NCBI GenBank assembly: GCA_022113835.1
Contig: JAILWY010000019.1
Coordinates: 5,108,001-5,172,000, forward strand
Source of the DNA: Atopsyche davidsoni
Taxonomy: Eukaryota > Arthropoda > Insecta > Trichoptera > Hydrobiosidae
Direction: 5' to 3'
Length of the DNA: 64,000 nt
Part shown: in pieces, positions 22,488 to 33,620 of the stretch
Layout of the letters: the number at the start of each line of letters is the position of its first letter
Position numbering within the stretch: the first letter of the stretch is position 1
The notes under the pieces: generated by a model
What the model was told of the DNA's origin: nothing
The model's input: only the letters and a program-made list of their open reading frames with translations
The model's database searches: none
Translations under genes and position numbers: made by a program

Positions 22488-22530
22488 ATCCCTGAAGATG
22501 GTCTCACCACGGGAACTGAAACTTCAACTC
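22488..22530 (+). ncRNA. Decayed hammerhead-like motif
   Basis: CTGAAGA (22492-22498), then a potential hairpin GGTC...GAAC (one mismatch), then GAAAC (22518-22522). The order CTGANGA, stem II, GAAA is that of a hammerhead ribozyme core. The cleavage triplet reads TTC rather than GTC and no convincing stem I flanks it, so it is a degenerate relic. A related sequence is on the minus strand at 61175-61245. Confidence 0.3.
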
Positions 22531-22789
22531 AACACCCTAGAAATCAGACTACCTGATATCATAGATTAATATAACCCAATAACATATTTATTAGACTTGG
22601 TTATGGCACAATTAAGAATATTTTTTTACAACTTCATTTCGAAGAAGCCTTTGAAAAGCATAGACGCTCACAAACGAAAACATACGCGTGTAACATAATA
22701 TTTTTAATATTTAATTAATGAACCATCCCTTGAGCATCAGCCAATTACACAATATGTTAGAATTTTTTTAAGTATGCTTTCTGAAACTG

Positions 22790-23060
22790 GATTGGTACGA
22801 ATACCCATCGGAGTAGGCCCTAGTTCTAAGCCGGTGTTGGGGCCAGTTAGTTAGGTGTGCAGCCGCTACCGTGTAATCCTATTATGGAGTCTAGATGATA
22901 ATCTTCGCTTTGTCCTGACAAGACGGATGAGGACGGATCTCTGCCAGCGCATGATGACTCATCAGGCTCCGGGGACTCCAACAATGTCTCATGAATGAAA
23001 TTGCATTTCGGACGCTATCGGTACAAACTAAGTCAACCCCCCGACCGGAGTCGGGACAGG
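22790..23060. other. GC-enriched patch before tRNA-like pair
   Basis: Mixed-to-high GC sequence with frames on both strands (for example minus 22891-23121) that lack recognisable domains. It may be a decayed retroelement body attached to the tRNA-like head at 23067. Undetermined. Confidence 0.3.
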
Positions 23061-23063
23061 TAG

Positions 23064-23135
23064 ATTTAGTCCGGTGGTTAACGTGTCGCTTCAGTAAATT
23101 ATGCATTGGGTTCGAATCCACGATGCTTCGACATC
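23064..23135 (+). repeat. tRNA-like / SINE-head sequence (+)
   Basis: A box-A-like TTAGTCCGGTGG (23066-23077) and a box-B-like GGGTTCGAATCCA (23108-23120) have the spacing of an RNA polymerase III internal promoter. No complete cloverleaf closes, so it is a SINE head or tRNA pseudogene. It faces a second tRNA-like segment on the other strand at 23205-23283. Confidence 0.5.
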
Positions 23136-23204
23136 TTTAAGAAGGTTTTTCGTTTGATGAATATTTTTTTTATTTAGATAGTCGTAAAAACAGAATAAAA
23201 TCAA

Positions 23205-23283
23205 CGACACCATGGAATTCGAACCCACATCCTAATGCCTGTCGCAGCTCAGTGTTTCTTGCTAATTGAGCTATTAGACGCGT
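23205..23283 (-). repeat. tRNA-like / SINE-head sequence (-)
   Basis: On the minus strand TAATAGCTCAATTAGC (box A type) precedes GTGGGTTCGAATTCC (box B type) by about 35 bases. The D-stem does not close properly, so this is a tRNA-derived relic rather than a functional gene. With the plus-strand copy it forms a convergent pair. Confidence 0.5.
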
Positions 23284-23290
23284 GTAGCAG

Positions 23291-24889
23291 AGAGAGTTTG
23301 TTAAATGCAAATGCAAAATCCATGTTGTTTTCAATCTTCATCGAATAAATTAAACATTTGTATTATAATAGACAATTAATGATTATTTACAATGACAAAA
23401 AAATACAAATGTCAATGACGGTACGAAGTTTTTTTAAAAAGTGATACATTTATTTATTTGATAATAAAGATACCACGTGTTGTATTTAAATAAAAAAAAC
23501 AATCAAAGCACATACTGTCAATTTATATTCTATAATATTTACGAAATCATTTTGCGACACTGTGAATTGTCATAAACCACGGGTGTGTTAACATGTTTAA
23601 TATATAAGGAAAGTCACCTGCCTCTTAATGTATTTGCGGCGTATTACAATTGGTGTCTCAAAGATTTGTTAAATCAATTTCAGAGCTCTTAATACTCAAG
23701 TACTTAAGACCTCTAACAAATCAATAGTTTCCTTTTTTTTGGTGTTTTTTTTATGGTTTTTCATAAGTAAACAACGCAATGTAGGAAGCTATTGGCTAGC
23801 TGCAAGTTGGTGGCACGATTTTTTGCTACGTGTGTAGAGGCCTTTAGTCTTCCTAGATTTTAATCAAGCTTTGTTCAAAGATGCCGATTTTGATTTTATT
23901 GATGTCGTAACGTGGAAATTGAGAAACCACTAAATTTGACTTGATCTTAGCTTAGACTTGGTTTATGCGCATCAGTACTTGCTAATTAACGGGATGTGTT
24001 TATTGGTTTCTTGGTCGTTCATAGCATTTTAAATACTTTACTTCATAAATATGATTTAAATGAATAGTTTTTTTATAAACATTTTTAATGATAATAATTG
24101 ATCATATATTTCTCGGTCAATTTCAACTCCGATAGTAATTATTAATAAACATTTATTGATTAATAACCATATGTAATATGTGTTGCATGAAATTGTTAGC
24201 AATGCTTATGTTGCACGCAATAAACATTTATAATAATATGAACATTAATTTAAAGGTTCATTGTTGTGATTTTTTTGTTGTAATGAAAACATAAACTATT
24301 TTTTTTATAATACAGAAATTTTTTCATATACAATTAAAGTAATTACTGTTCATTAAAAATACAGTTTTAAAATAGACGTGGTATATATATCTACTTATAC
24401 GCTTATATTAAATACACACATTTTCATAATGTATTATGTAAAATATTGTTTGGATAACGTGTCAAGTGACAATTTATATTATTCATGGACTCGATAAAAG
24501 TCATACTTGTATACAGGTGCTATCAAAATAATACGAGGTAAGTCTCCACACAGTGTTTCATAACGCATGGCATCTTTAGAAATATGACGACGACCTCGTG
24601 TTGTTAAATCATATAAATAACTTGTAGGGGTGTTAAATGGGTTTTTAAAAGACAGATCCACAAATAACAAGGTGGTGGATTATATTAAAACGTGATTTTG
24701 ATAAAAAAAATATCGGTACAATGAGATTGATTAAATTAAAATGAAGTTAACTCAATCACAAAGATGAAGCAATAGCATTTAATGTAAACAGTGTAAATTA
24801 TTGCAAAAGTATAGACTTCAATTAAAATACTTATAATTTAGCATTATATATATTTTTAAAACCAAGTTATGAGTTTTGGGTCATTGTGT
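23291..24889. other. AT-rich noncoding DNA with one unrecognised frame
   Basis: Mostly AT-rich. A minus-strand frame at 24479-24670 (63 codons) includes TSYLYDLTTRGRRHISKDAM, which is more balanced in codon use than its surroundings. I cannot assign it to a family, and no splice signals bracket it cleanly, so it is recorded only as a possible fragment. Confidence 0.4.
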
Positions 24890-25090
24890 ATATGCCAGCA
24901 TGTAAACACGTGAGGTCGTGTGGACCTCGTGGGTCCCAGGAGTGAGATCCTTCGACGCATAATTTTCACATTAAGTCCAGTAATAAGCAGACCTCAGGAG
25001 GTAAATCGAAATCTTATCAGATGGACTCCTCGAGCAAGTCACCTGTGTTATCCGGCACCAGGTAGGTCTTTTATGTTCCCAACCGTAACC
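24890..25090. other. GC-enriched patch, possible constrained DNA
   Basis: About 200 bp of raised GC with AGACCTCAGGAGGTAAAT and CGGCACCAGGTAGGTC. The latter resembles a 5' splice site, but the frame through it does not look like protein-coding sequence. No repeat family match. Confidence 0.3.
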
Positions 25091-26375
25091 TTTTTGCTGA
25101 TATTACCGGTAGAATCGATGCTTTTTTTTATGAGATGTCCACACAATAAATACAGCCTATTTAAACGGACCACTTCCTCTCATTGTGAACATTTGTTATC
25201 GCTAGATTATGTTAATTTTTCAGATAGACCGTGATTTGTCATATAGTTTTTATTAGATTTAGATAGTCATGCAGTAGCGGCGTGCAGTCTGTACACGCAA
25301 CGATGCACTGCTTTCTCTAAATTGCCTTTTAATATATTAAGTATTGCAGCATGTCCAAGTCTATTTAGCTGTAAATAAGTCAAGTCTTATAGAAGCTGTT
25401 TAGCAATTTTGTGATTTGGGATGAGCTTTAATGATTCAAATTACACAATAACAAATGACAATAATTATAATTTTTGAATGAGGCTGTTATATTTATAGTA
25501 TGTTTTTCTATTGTTTCAGGTAACAAAACGACTCATAGCAACAGTATTTCTACTAGATAATATATAAGGTAGAGTATTATTTAAATATCAAAAAAAAAAA
25601 TGTTAATAAAACATTTTTGTTCAAGTCATGACTGCACAAACTGTTTTTAGTGAATTAGTAAAATCTCGCATATCGACGAATGTAGCACAGTAGCTGAGGT
25701 GCAATTATGCATTTTGATTTATTGTATAAATAACACGTAGTCAATGATTGATGAGAACATGCCAATATAAATATTGAACGAAAATATATAATTACTATGG
25801 CAGACAAATACTAATATATAGTTCTGAGAAATTTTAAATTTCATCCCAAATCATCCCAAATGTTAAAATTGTATCGTTGGCACAGACAGATTTTTATTAT
25901 GATTAAATTAAAAAGATTTTCATTTACTCAACTAGGATTATACCCCTGATCCTTTCGGTCAAATGACAAGTATTCTTACTTATAACTATATAGCGATTCA
26001 TTATTCAAAGACAACGTTCGTGACATCGCGTTTATGCATATTTTTTTTAGTAATTTTAAGAAGTATCAAAGAAAGCAGGGCCCATGTGGATTGTACAAGC
26101 CCACAGTCGTCCAGATGAGTTCTTTCTCTCTATTCGCCATCCTGAGTTCTAGGCAACCACAAGTGGTTTTTTCATTGTTTGGCGAGGTGACATTCTAAGG
26201 GGAGCTGTCTGTCCGCATACAGCCTCGTCCGGGATTAGATTCTCGTCCCTCGGTTAGAGCCTCGGTTGCACTATCACGGGTAAAAAAACGAACGCAACTG
26301 TGCATGCAACGTGCTCAACATGCACAATTTCTGAATGGATCGGTGGGCAACAAGATCCTGGGAAGATCGTAGGAT
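25091..26375. other. AT-rich noncoding DNA
   Basis: No supported gene. 26085-26300 is of mixed composition and shows no recognisable feature. Confidence 0.5.
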
Positions 26376-27031
26376 TAGTGATGGGAAGAAGCTAGGCTAT
26401 CGATAACTATCGTTGATCTTTATTCATTCGATCACTACACGCAATTATTGATCAACGATCTTTTCAAGACCTTTGAAGCTTGTTTACTTTTTAACGATTG
26501 TCAATGATTTTGTTTTATTGATTATTAATTTTTCAATGGTCGATTAAATTACCTTTATGAAGCGTTGAAAACGTAAAAATATTGACAGTAAATTGAGCTC
26601 ATTCCTTCAGTTATCGGGGATAGACGATTTTTAAATGATTGAAAGCTTTAGTTATTTTACATAATAATACATATTTTTCGTAATGGTTAGAATTTAATTT
26701 TAGATGACTTAATTCATTACTTTACTGTTTTTACTATTCACAAGTTAGCTTCTTATTTCGATGACTTGAATAAACGATGCCCATTAATTAATATGTTTAA
26801 AATGTTACAATTATGAAATTTAAAAAAAAATTGTATATTTTTGACGTTTTTTTAGCACGCTTCTTTTAAATAATTAGGGTTGTATGATGGATTGAAAATT
26901 TACAAGGAATTAAGATAATGGTATAATTTTTTAAAGATCCATCGATGGCTCAGTCTAGTTTATATGCACAGGTCGAAGGAGATGGAAATATCGATAATGT
27001 CGATTGTGTAGGTCGATATTTCCCTTCACTA
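26376..27031. mobile_element. Candidate hAT-type MITE, ~656 bp
   Basis: Starts TAGTGATGGGAA and ends with the inverse of TAGTGAAGGGAAATATCGA, a short imperfect terminal inverted repeat of a form common in hAT MITEs. Inner inverted repeats include ATCGTTGATC with GATCAACGAT (26413-26462) and GGAAATATCGA with TCGATATTTCC (26985-27024). No clear 8-bp target duplication remains and no transposase is encoded. Confidence 0.4.
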
Positions 27032-28559
27032 GTCAAAGTACTGGGATATACTGTTATATAAAGCTAATAAAATACAACTTTGTTGTGTGTAATCTTCACG
27101 GTGTTCAACTCATAGTGACACCGTGCAAGGGAACTGGACATTACCTAGATTTCACAGAGCTATTTTACTAAATGGAAAGATAGAAACAAAAACATTACCA
27201 TAGACATGTTTTATTTTTATTTTTGAACAAACTATAACTTAAAAATAAAATTATTAAAACAAAACAATTAAAATCAATATTTTAATACGCACGAACTATT
27301 TTGAAGTTATCGATATCTGATCTTTAGAAGTCCACGGCATATTTTAATTTGGCTTATATACATACACACACACACATATATACATATATTTATTTATTTA
27401 TATAATATAAATGTGTGTGTGTGTGGGTTCTAAGTTCCACTGCCAACGCGAACAAAGCAGGAACGCGTGGCTGTGCGCGAACAGAAGGTAAACGTTTGTT
27501 TGATGGCGCGTTATAATCGTCATAAATTAACTCTTGACTGTAGGAAAAAAAAAACAGTTAACCATAGCTATGTTCGAAAAAATGGGAAGCAATAAATTGT
27601 TAATTTCTCCATGCGCCCGAAGTCCGTACGGAATACGGAATTAATACAGCCAGTGAATCACCGAGTGATAAATCTTTTTTTCCACAATTTTTTGTCAGCA
27701 GTTTAAGCAAGTTACATTTAAAATAATAATTGGCGATTTTGTAGTATCCTATTTGTTGTTTTATGAGTTTTTTTTCCAATGGGCTTTGGTACTACACAGA
27801 CGCAAAAGTAAGTGACGGAAACAGATCTATCGAACGGTACAAAACGACGGACGTTTACCACCATCCAAGGACTTGCGAGTCTCCGGCTATAATGTCAAGG
27901 TTCACGCCAGCCTGGGAAGGCATGTACTTTCAGTTTTTAACTAAATTCTCACAAATGCAGTAGCGTAGAAAATCACTTTAATGACTGGTAGAGAAACTCA
28001 TTTACTGGCGATTATACGCCACAAGGCTTGTGATTTAATTTTACAAATGATCCCAACAAGTACAATACTTATACTGATATTTCTTATACACCATTGACAA
28101 GTGTATTAGAATAAGATATCAGAAAGTAATAATGATTTATCCATAAATAACAATAATGATGTTGTTTATATCTATGAATGATCTTTATTAAAATATAGTG
28201 CACAATAAAGCTTTATAAATTGATTTAAAAGCACCTATAGAGATATTTGCTATACCAATATTGGGCGTAAATGTGTTATTTTCACTATCTCAGTTTTGAT
28301 AGACCTGTACCGAATCAAACAATTTATTGACCATTTGCAATAGCAGGCATCCGATTATGCCATTTTTATTCCCATACCGGAACATTCCTCGTGCAGAATC
28401 ACAATATTTCAAATCGACACAAGCACAAAGAAAAAAAAAAAAAATTATTAAATATAAAAAAGCCCATCAATTTAAAACTACTCCATTAGATCATCAGACA
28501 ATCGCATTAGTCATTTTCTCCGTCGGTTTCTTTTTTTTGTCGTGGTGTCCGTTGTTGTG
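27032..28559. other. AT-rich noncoding DNA with simple repeats
   Basis: No supported gene. 27440-27560 is slightly GC-enriched (GAACGCGTGGCTGTGCGCG). A poly-A run lies near 28431-28443. Frames at 27763-27963 and 28327-28560 have no domains. Confidence 0.5.
27363..27425. repeat. Palindromic (CA)n / (TG)n microsatellite
   Basis: An ACACACACACACA run at 27364-27376 and ATGTGTGTGTGTGTG at 27411-27425 are inverse complements separated by AT-rich sequence, so one strand can fold into a hairpin of about 13 bp. Confidence 0.85.
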
Positions 28560-28730
28560 ACGACGCCGAGCTGGCCGGGGCGGTGACTCAAGGCGCTGGT
28601 CCACGCAGCCTCCCAGAGGACCGACACAGTGTCTGCTGAGGCTCAGGTCATCCGCAGGTGGTGGCCATTAATTCAGACCCGCCGAGGCGCGTGGGCCAGC
28701 TTCACACAGTCCGTTTGCGCTCGCACATAG
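28560..28730. other. GC-rich patch
   Basis: About 170 bp of GC-rich sequence (GCCGAGCTGGCCGGGGCGG, CCGCCGAGGCGCGTGGGCC). CATCCGCAGGTGGTG resembles a 5' splice site, but no acceptor and no consistent frame were found. It could be constrained regulatory DNA. Confidence 0.3.
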
Positions 28731-29109
28731 AAACGTTAATTCTCCGATATTATTCCGAGCCGACGTAAAAAGGCTGAATTGCATGGAAACGTACATTTTT
28801 TATTATTTTTTTATATTCTTTTTTAGTTATATTTACAATAGTTTTTAAGGCTGTTGTGTGTGGCTATCACCATTCTTGCGCGCAGGTTACACAGAATACA
28901 CATTGTAGCTCCTAGTAAGATTTTTAATCCATTTTAATTATACAAAAACGCCATAACTCCATGCATGTACATTAAAATTGTACGAATAGTAATTTGTTGC
29001 TAATAGTAATGCTTGTATAATCACTTCAATTCAAACAATAACAATGAATATTATTCAGAATGAACATAGTACGACTAAGTATTTTAAATAAAATAAATTT
29101 GCGATTTTT
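28731..29109. other. AT-rich noncoding DNA
   Basis: AT-rich sequence between the GC-rich patch and the Penelope-type repeat, holding nothing recognisable. Confidence 0.5.
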
Positions 29110-29255
29110 CCACATGTTTAGTTTTATTGATAATGCCAACTTGTAAGGTTGGCGAAACCGGTCACCAATAAAACTAAGCATGTGGAAGAATTACGAAAAG
29201 CATTTTATTTGAAATATTAAAAGGGAATTCCAACAAGTTCTCTCCGTCAAAATGA
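29110..29255 (+). repeat. Penelope-type terminal repeat with long hairpin (copy 3)
   Basis: Best-folded member of the family. The arm at 29110-29129 (CCACATGTTTAGTTTTATTG) pairs with 29166-29185 over 20 bp with one G-T wobble. Inside it GCCAAC (29135-29140) pairs with GTTGGC (29148-29153), followed by GAAA, the mini-helix AC-CG-GT and C at 29163. The result is a three-way-junction-like RNA fold with hammerhead-type stem II, GAAA and minimal stem III. Downstream GGAATTCCAACAAG and CTCTCCGTCAAAA match copies 1 and 2. The upstream core lacks the conserved C and G, so activity is doubtful. Confidence 0.6.
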
Positions 29256-29561
29256 TTGAATATTGAAATATTTTTTAATATTAAATATAAATTGCTGACA
29301 TATTTTATTTATATAGAAACGCAATTCCGTCGATTTGGTCCGCTAAACAGACGTAAAAAACCGATTTGAAAACCTGAAAAGCAACTGTAGTTAACATTAA
29401 AAAAATCGTTATCTCCTACTTACATGGCTAGTGTCATATTATTTTTGTTGTTTATGATAATTTTAAATTAAAGACAAAATACCTGTTTTTGAACAATTTT
29501 CAAGGTTTTTTTTGTTGCGGATTTGATAAATGATGGTTCTATGGGATGATTTCCACAACGC

Positions 29562-29582
29562 AGGTGGGATTCGAACCCACGA
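29562..29582 (-). repeat. Solo tRNA T-arm-like sequence
   Basis: GTGGGTTCGAATCCCAC on the minus strand is a perfect T-arm/box B, but no box A lies at the proper distance. Probably a tRNA or SINE relic. Confidence 0.5.
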
Positions 29583-29599
29583 AAAATTGAACCGTTATA

Positions 29600-31954
29600 T
29601 GCAAGTATGGAACTGATATATCTTGTTTTTGTTTGATTCATTGTAGTTCATTATAACATTTAACGAGAGGCACATGGTATACATGGAAAATACCAACTTT
29701 GTATACATATTTGTTTGTCAACGGATGATGTATGGACTGCTTTAAAAAATGTTGCTGAGAAAAATCACTTCACGCATTTTTTGAGTATCAATAAAGTAAT
29801 TGAATTACTATATTAAAAATATTTTTTTCAGTACTTTATTATACAAACAATAGCATCATTATAATCTAAAGAGAAAGCTATTCATGTATAAGTGACAAAT
29901 TTAAATGTCTCTAATAGGTTTATAAGAATATAGTTTTTTTCTTGTAAATAACACAAAAGCGATTAAATTCAATGAATTTGATTGAAAATTGATTTTAGAT
30001 ACTGGTAAAAAGATAATATAAATTAAAAAACTGAGAAATGATTTTTGTAGATTTAAGTAAACGAATTGAATAACTTTTTTTTTAAAAAGTAGATGAAAAA
30101 TTACTTTAATATAGTTGAAATGAAACGAAAAAATATATCCGACTTAAATATATAAATCAAACGTCGTATTAGAAACTTATCTTTTTTGTGAAATTTCTAG
30201 TTATATTGTATTTGTAATGTTGTATAAAGTAAAAAAAAATGCCCATATGTAAACGTATTATATCATTTTTAAACATAGCAGATTTTTTAAGGTATTCTAT
30301 TGTCAAACGATTGAATACAAACAGGAATTTAAATGAAACATAAAAATATCACCACAAATGAAATCGTTTTAAAAGCTAATATTATTATTTAAATCCGTGA
30401 AATGTTTGTAAACTATTAACTTAATCGTATTATTTATTTAAATTTATAAAAGAATCTCGCTCTATGATGATGTCAGCACTTATTTCCAACCTGGATGTAT
30501 CGATGCATGAAATAACTGAAGTCTAATGTAAGAAATATTGTGTGTGTTAGTCGAATAGAATATGTATTATTAATCTGACATTTTTTTTAGTAATTGATTC
30601 GTTGGTTATATTAATTAATTTTTTTTCACAAAATACATGCACAATCGACGAGGGAGTATTATGTTTCTGAGAGATTTATTTTAGAAGTAATAAAATACAT
30701 TTAAACTTTTTTCGCTTGATGTATGACTTAATCTATTAGATAATTTTCACTAAATATAAATCTCTTGGTAGGTAATTTAAAAAAAACTAATTTATAAATA
30801 ATCTGTGTTTATTTCTCTAAATGAATAAACTAAAATTTTAACAAAAATATCTACCTTTTCTTACTATTTAAGGTCCGTTTTTTTTAAATTTAAAATTTGG
30901 AGAGTTTAAATTTTTATTAAAAAATATATACATGCTAATTAAAAACAGAGGATTTTTTACATATTCTTGAAAGTTACTTAAATTTTTGGAGTTCTGTCGA
31001 TTTCGCCAATGTTTAATTTCATTGCATGGATGTGAATTCTGCAGTACTTTATGGTTGTAATAACGAAAAGTTATTTTGGATAATTCTTTATATTTTAATT
31101 CATAACTGTAGTACTATCTTTTCAACGTTGACGTTTTTAAAAAAAATTAATTCAATGATTTGCTAATAAATTTTAAATCATTTAACATACTTATATTTCG
31201 TAAGCAGATCTTTATTCATAATTTTAAATTATTGATTATGTTAACTACTGGATAAAAATACTTACGACACGAGTTAAGTGTGATTAAACAAAGTCATGGT
31301 CTATTTTTGTGTTTTAAGATCTTACAGTTTTCAGATACAAGAGATCACGCATCGCATCAATGTTTTCACAGCTTTGTTCATTTTTGCTATCTGTTTTTAC
31401 AGCTTTTCACGGGTTAGAGCTGTAAAATTGCAAAATGAGAAGTAGATTGGTTTCATAACTAAAGTATGCTTTCTTTAGACCTGTTTAAGTAAATGACTTG
31501 GCATAACTGGTCGGATTAAAATTATTAAAAATTATATGACTTTAATAAGTTGTATTTCTTCCATTTGAGTATAATTATGTAATACTCACACATATTAGTT
31601 TCAAAAGCTTAACTTGTCGTTACAGGTGCTTAAGTGTTATTAAACACAATAATCAGATTATAAATTTTAAAATGAAGGCAAACTTGTGACATGAGTAACA
31701 TTATACTCTAAAAATTGGGAGTTTTTTTTATATATAGTGGATTGGATTTATCGAGACCCGTGCGGTTAGTAATACGAGTATAAAAAAAATTCAACAGAAA
31801 AGATTGCCAGCGTTCAACAGTGTTTGATTGAATTTCTCCCAAAAAACTATGATTTCATAAATCATATAGATTGGCAATAAATATCGAATGCAATCTTGAG
31901 AATGTAAACAATCGATTCAAAAGCAAAATACGTAGAGAGTAAATAATAGAGTAT
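29600..31954. other. AT-rich noncoding DNA
   Basis: About 2.35 kb of AT-rich sequence. No gene, transposon or array was recognised. Confidence 0.5.
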
Positions 31955-32062
31955 TTGGTGGAATTCCATTTTAATATTTTTGAGTAAAACACTTCAGTGA
32001 TTTTCCACATGTTCGTTTTTATTTGTAACATTTGTGTATGGCATTACCAAACAGAGTTTGAG
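31955..32062 (-). repeat. Penelope-type terminal repeat, inverted copy (copy 4)
   Basis: Read on the minus strand: CTCTGTTTGGTAATGCCA, then CAAATAAAAACGAACATG, TGGAAAATCACTGAAG and TTAAAATGGAATTCCACCAA, matching 6700-6860. The hairpin core is disrupted where it meets the hAT fragment. Confidence 0.7.
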
Positions 32063-32212
32063 AGGGTCGATGGGCGAAATCGATCCAGGGGTCGATTTCG
32101 AAAAATAAAATTGGGGGTCCATGAACTGTAAATCCCATTTAAGCAAGTCATCACCAAAATTTAGACATTTCGTAAATGTCATAATGCACCGAACACAGAT
32201 TGTACCTATGTA
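32063..32212 (+). mobile_element. hAT fragment between inverted Penelope-type repeats
   Basis: CCAGGGGTCGATT, GGGGTCCATGAACTGTAAAT, CCCATTTAAGCAAGTC, CACCAAAATTTAGACATTTCGTAAATGTCATAATGCACC and CAGATTGTACCTATGTA align with 1150-1285 of the full hAT copy. Both ends are missing. It is bounded on the left by an inverted Penelope-type repeat and on the right by a direct one, so it is a chimera rather than a clean insertion. Confidence 0.8.
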
Positions 32213-32262
32213 CTTTGTGAAAGGTTGGCGAAACCGGTCACAAATAAAAACGAACACGTGCA
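32213..32262 (+). repeat. Penelope-type terminal repeat (copy 5, truncated)
   Basis: GTGAAAGGTTGGCGAAACCGGTCACAAATAAAAACGAACACGTG matches 6722-6765. The first stem strand and core are replaced by hAT sequence. Confidence 0.7.
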
Positions 32263-32362
32263 ACACATGTGCACACATTCCGTGCAAGACATGTGACACA
32301 AAATGCACAAAAAAATGTCGTGAGTCGTGAATATGAGTATTTTGAAATTGACTAGAGTTTAT

Positions 32363-32681
32363 TAACCTCCTCAGACCCTGTGCACATTGTAATGTACATC
32401 AACTTCAGACCTTCTGTTAAAGGACTTATATAGACTTATTTATTATTTTTAAAAGATGCCAGGTGCTCTTTGTATCTTGTTGCAAAACTACGACCTGTTT
32501 GACCAATGTACATAGCTTTACAGTCATCACAAGTTAATTTGTAGACTCCACTCTTCTGGAAGGCATTTTGTCCTTACTGAATTCCTAGATTGCTTCTATT
32601 TTAACCTCCTCAGACCCAGTGCACATTGCAATGTACATCAACTTCAGACCTTCTGTTAAAGGACTTATTTCGACTTATTTA
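32363..32681. repeat. 80-bp direct repeats flanking a Penelope fragment
   Basis: TAACCTCCTCAGACCC...TGCACATTG.AATGTACATCAACTTCAGACCTTCTGTTAAAGGACTTAT...GACTTATTTA occurs at 32363-32442 and 32602-32681 with only a few differences. Between them is a GIY-YIG endonuclease fragment. Direct repeats around a Penelope-like piece recall the pseudo-LTR arrangement of that class; a large target duplication is the alternative. Confidence 0.75.
32457..32573 (-). pseudogene. Penelope-like element GIY-YIG endonuclease fragment
   Basis: Minus-strand translation reads QKSGVYKLTCDDCKAMYIGQ followed by TGRSFATRYKEHLA. The GVYKL...CDDC...YIGQTGR pattern matches the start of the GIY-YIG endonuclease domain that Penelope-like retroelements carry after the reverse transcriptase. 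It includes the CxxC pair usual in the arthropod forms. An in-frame stop lies four codons upstream of QKSGVY, and nothing of the reverse transcriptase or the later catalytic residues is seen. It is a short remnant and gives direct evidence that Penelope-like elements contributed to this region. Confidence 0.85.
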
Positions 32682-32689
32682 CATTAGGA

Positions 32690-33035
32690 ACTTAACTACA
32701 TCGTTATGCGCATTATATTAATTCGTTTTGTTTTGCAAATGTCCTCATCTATCGAGTAATATTTGTATTATATGTCACGATGTTTCGGTCCAAATTCGTC
32801 ACATTTTATTTTCGCTGTTTTGTTATTAAAAAGTCAATTACAATAAACTATCGTTGCGTGATATTATAAGGAAGACTGCTTTTGTTGGTTTGAATCAAAA
32901 TTTCATTGCAAACTGTAGTGTTTTAAAATTATAAAAATATTTTTTTTGTTATACCTTTTCCACGTTTCAGCAGATATTTAAAAAAAAAAAAATTTCGACT
33001 AAAAATAAAAAGTCAGGTCTGATGAGGTTTCAGGC
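32690..33035. other. AT-rich noncoding DNA
   Basis: AT-rich sequence between the Penelope fragment and the CpG-rich patch. Nothing recognised. Confidence 0.5.
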
Positions 33036-33620
33036 TTAGCATATGATGGCAAGAGCATGGCATGGCGGGCATCTCACGATCTCTAGCAAACAATCGACTA
33101 GAAAAAAATGGCGCTGGGCGTGTTGGTTTGGAGCTGGCAGCACCGGCGGTCGTCGCGAGTGTCGAACGGTATTTCTTAACTGTAAGGCGCGCGTTGATTT
33201 ACAATGCGCGTGCTCAGCCTCCCCGGCCGGCGCGAGTCCATTCATCGATCGGCCACAGCCGCTGAAACCAGTTTTACTACAGGAGAAAGGGACGGGCGCA
33301 TACCAGCGTAAAGTTATTTCATGTGACACATTGCACTACAGATGGACCGGCAGTTGGTATGTGATCTCGCTCGTCTGCGCATAATGAAAACGCACGGTCT
33401 CGCCCGCGATCGAGGTCAGCGTTTTTCTTTTCTTTTTTTCTCTCTCGCATCTCATTCAAGATGGCCGCATCAATGAAAACACTTTGCAAATGAGAGTCGA
33501 TGTATTGTGTCGAATTGATTCCGGCGTGGCGTGCGGTGGGTCCGCGATCAGGGCGAGCTGTTTTGATAATAAATAGCGTCGGAAGTGTACTCGTTTCGGC
33601 TTGTGTGAACAGCACGCAAA
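33036..33620. promoter_or_regulatory. CpG-rich patch, possible promoter
   Basis: About 580 bp of CpG-rich, repeat-free sequence. Frames of 95-113 codons occur on both strands, which is expected from CpG-rich DNA, and none has a recognisable domain. AAAATGGCGC (near 33105) and AAGATGGCCGC (near 33460) match the YY1/Pho-type GCCAT core, the second right after a long pyrimidine tract. This could be an alternative promoter or a constrained regulatory element. No exon could be supported. Confidence 0.35.

Noticed and set aside
24479..24670. Minus-strand exon with TSYLYDLTTRGRRHISKDAM
   Set aside because: Codon use is suggestive, but no family is recognised and no matching splice pair on the minus strand could be found. 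It is kept only as a note in the interval entry.
24920..25234. Exon ending at CACCAG/GTAGGTC
   Set aside because: The donor-like site is good, but the frame upstream is unlike protein and lacks an acceptor.
33036..33615. Frames of 95-113 codons on both strands
   Set aside because: Same reason: CpG-rich composition keeps opposite frames open and no protein family is recognisable.
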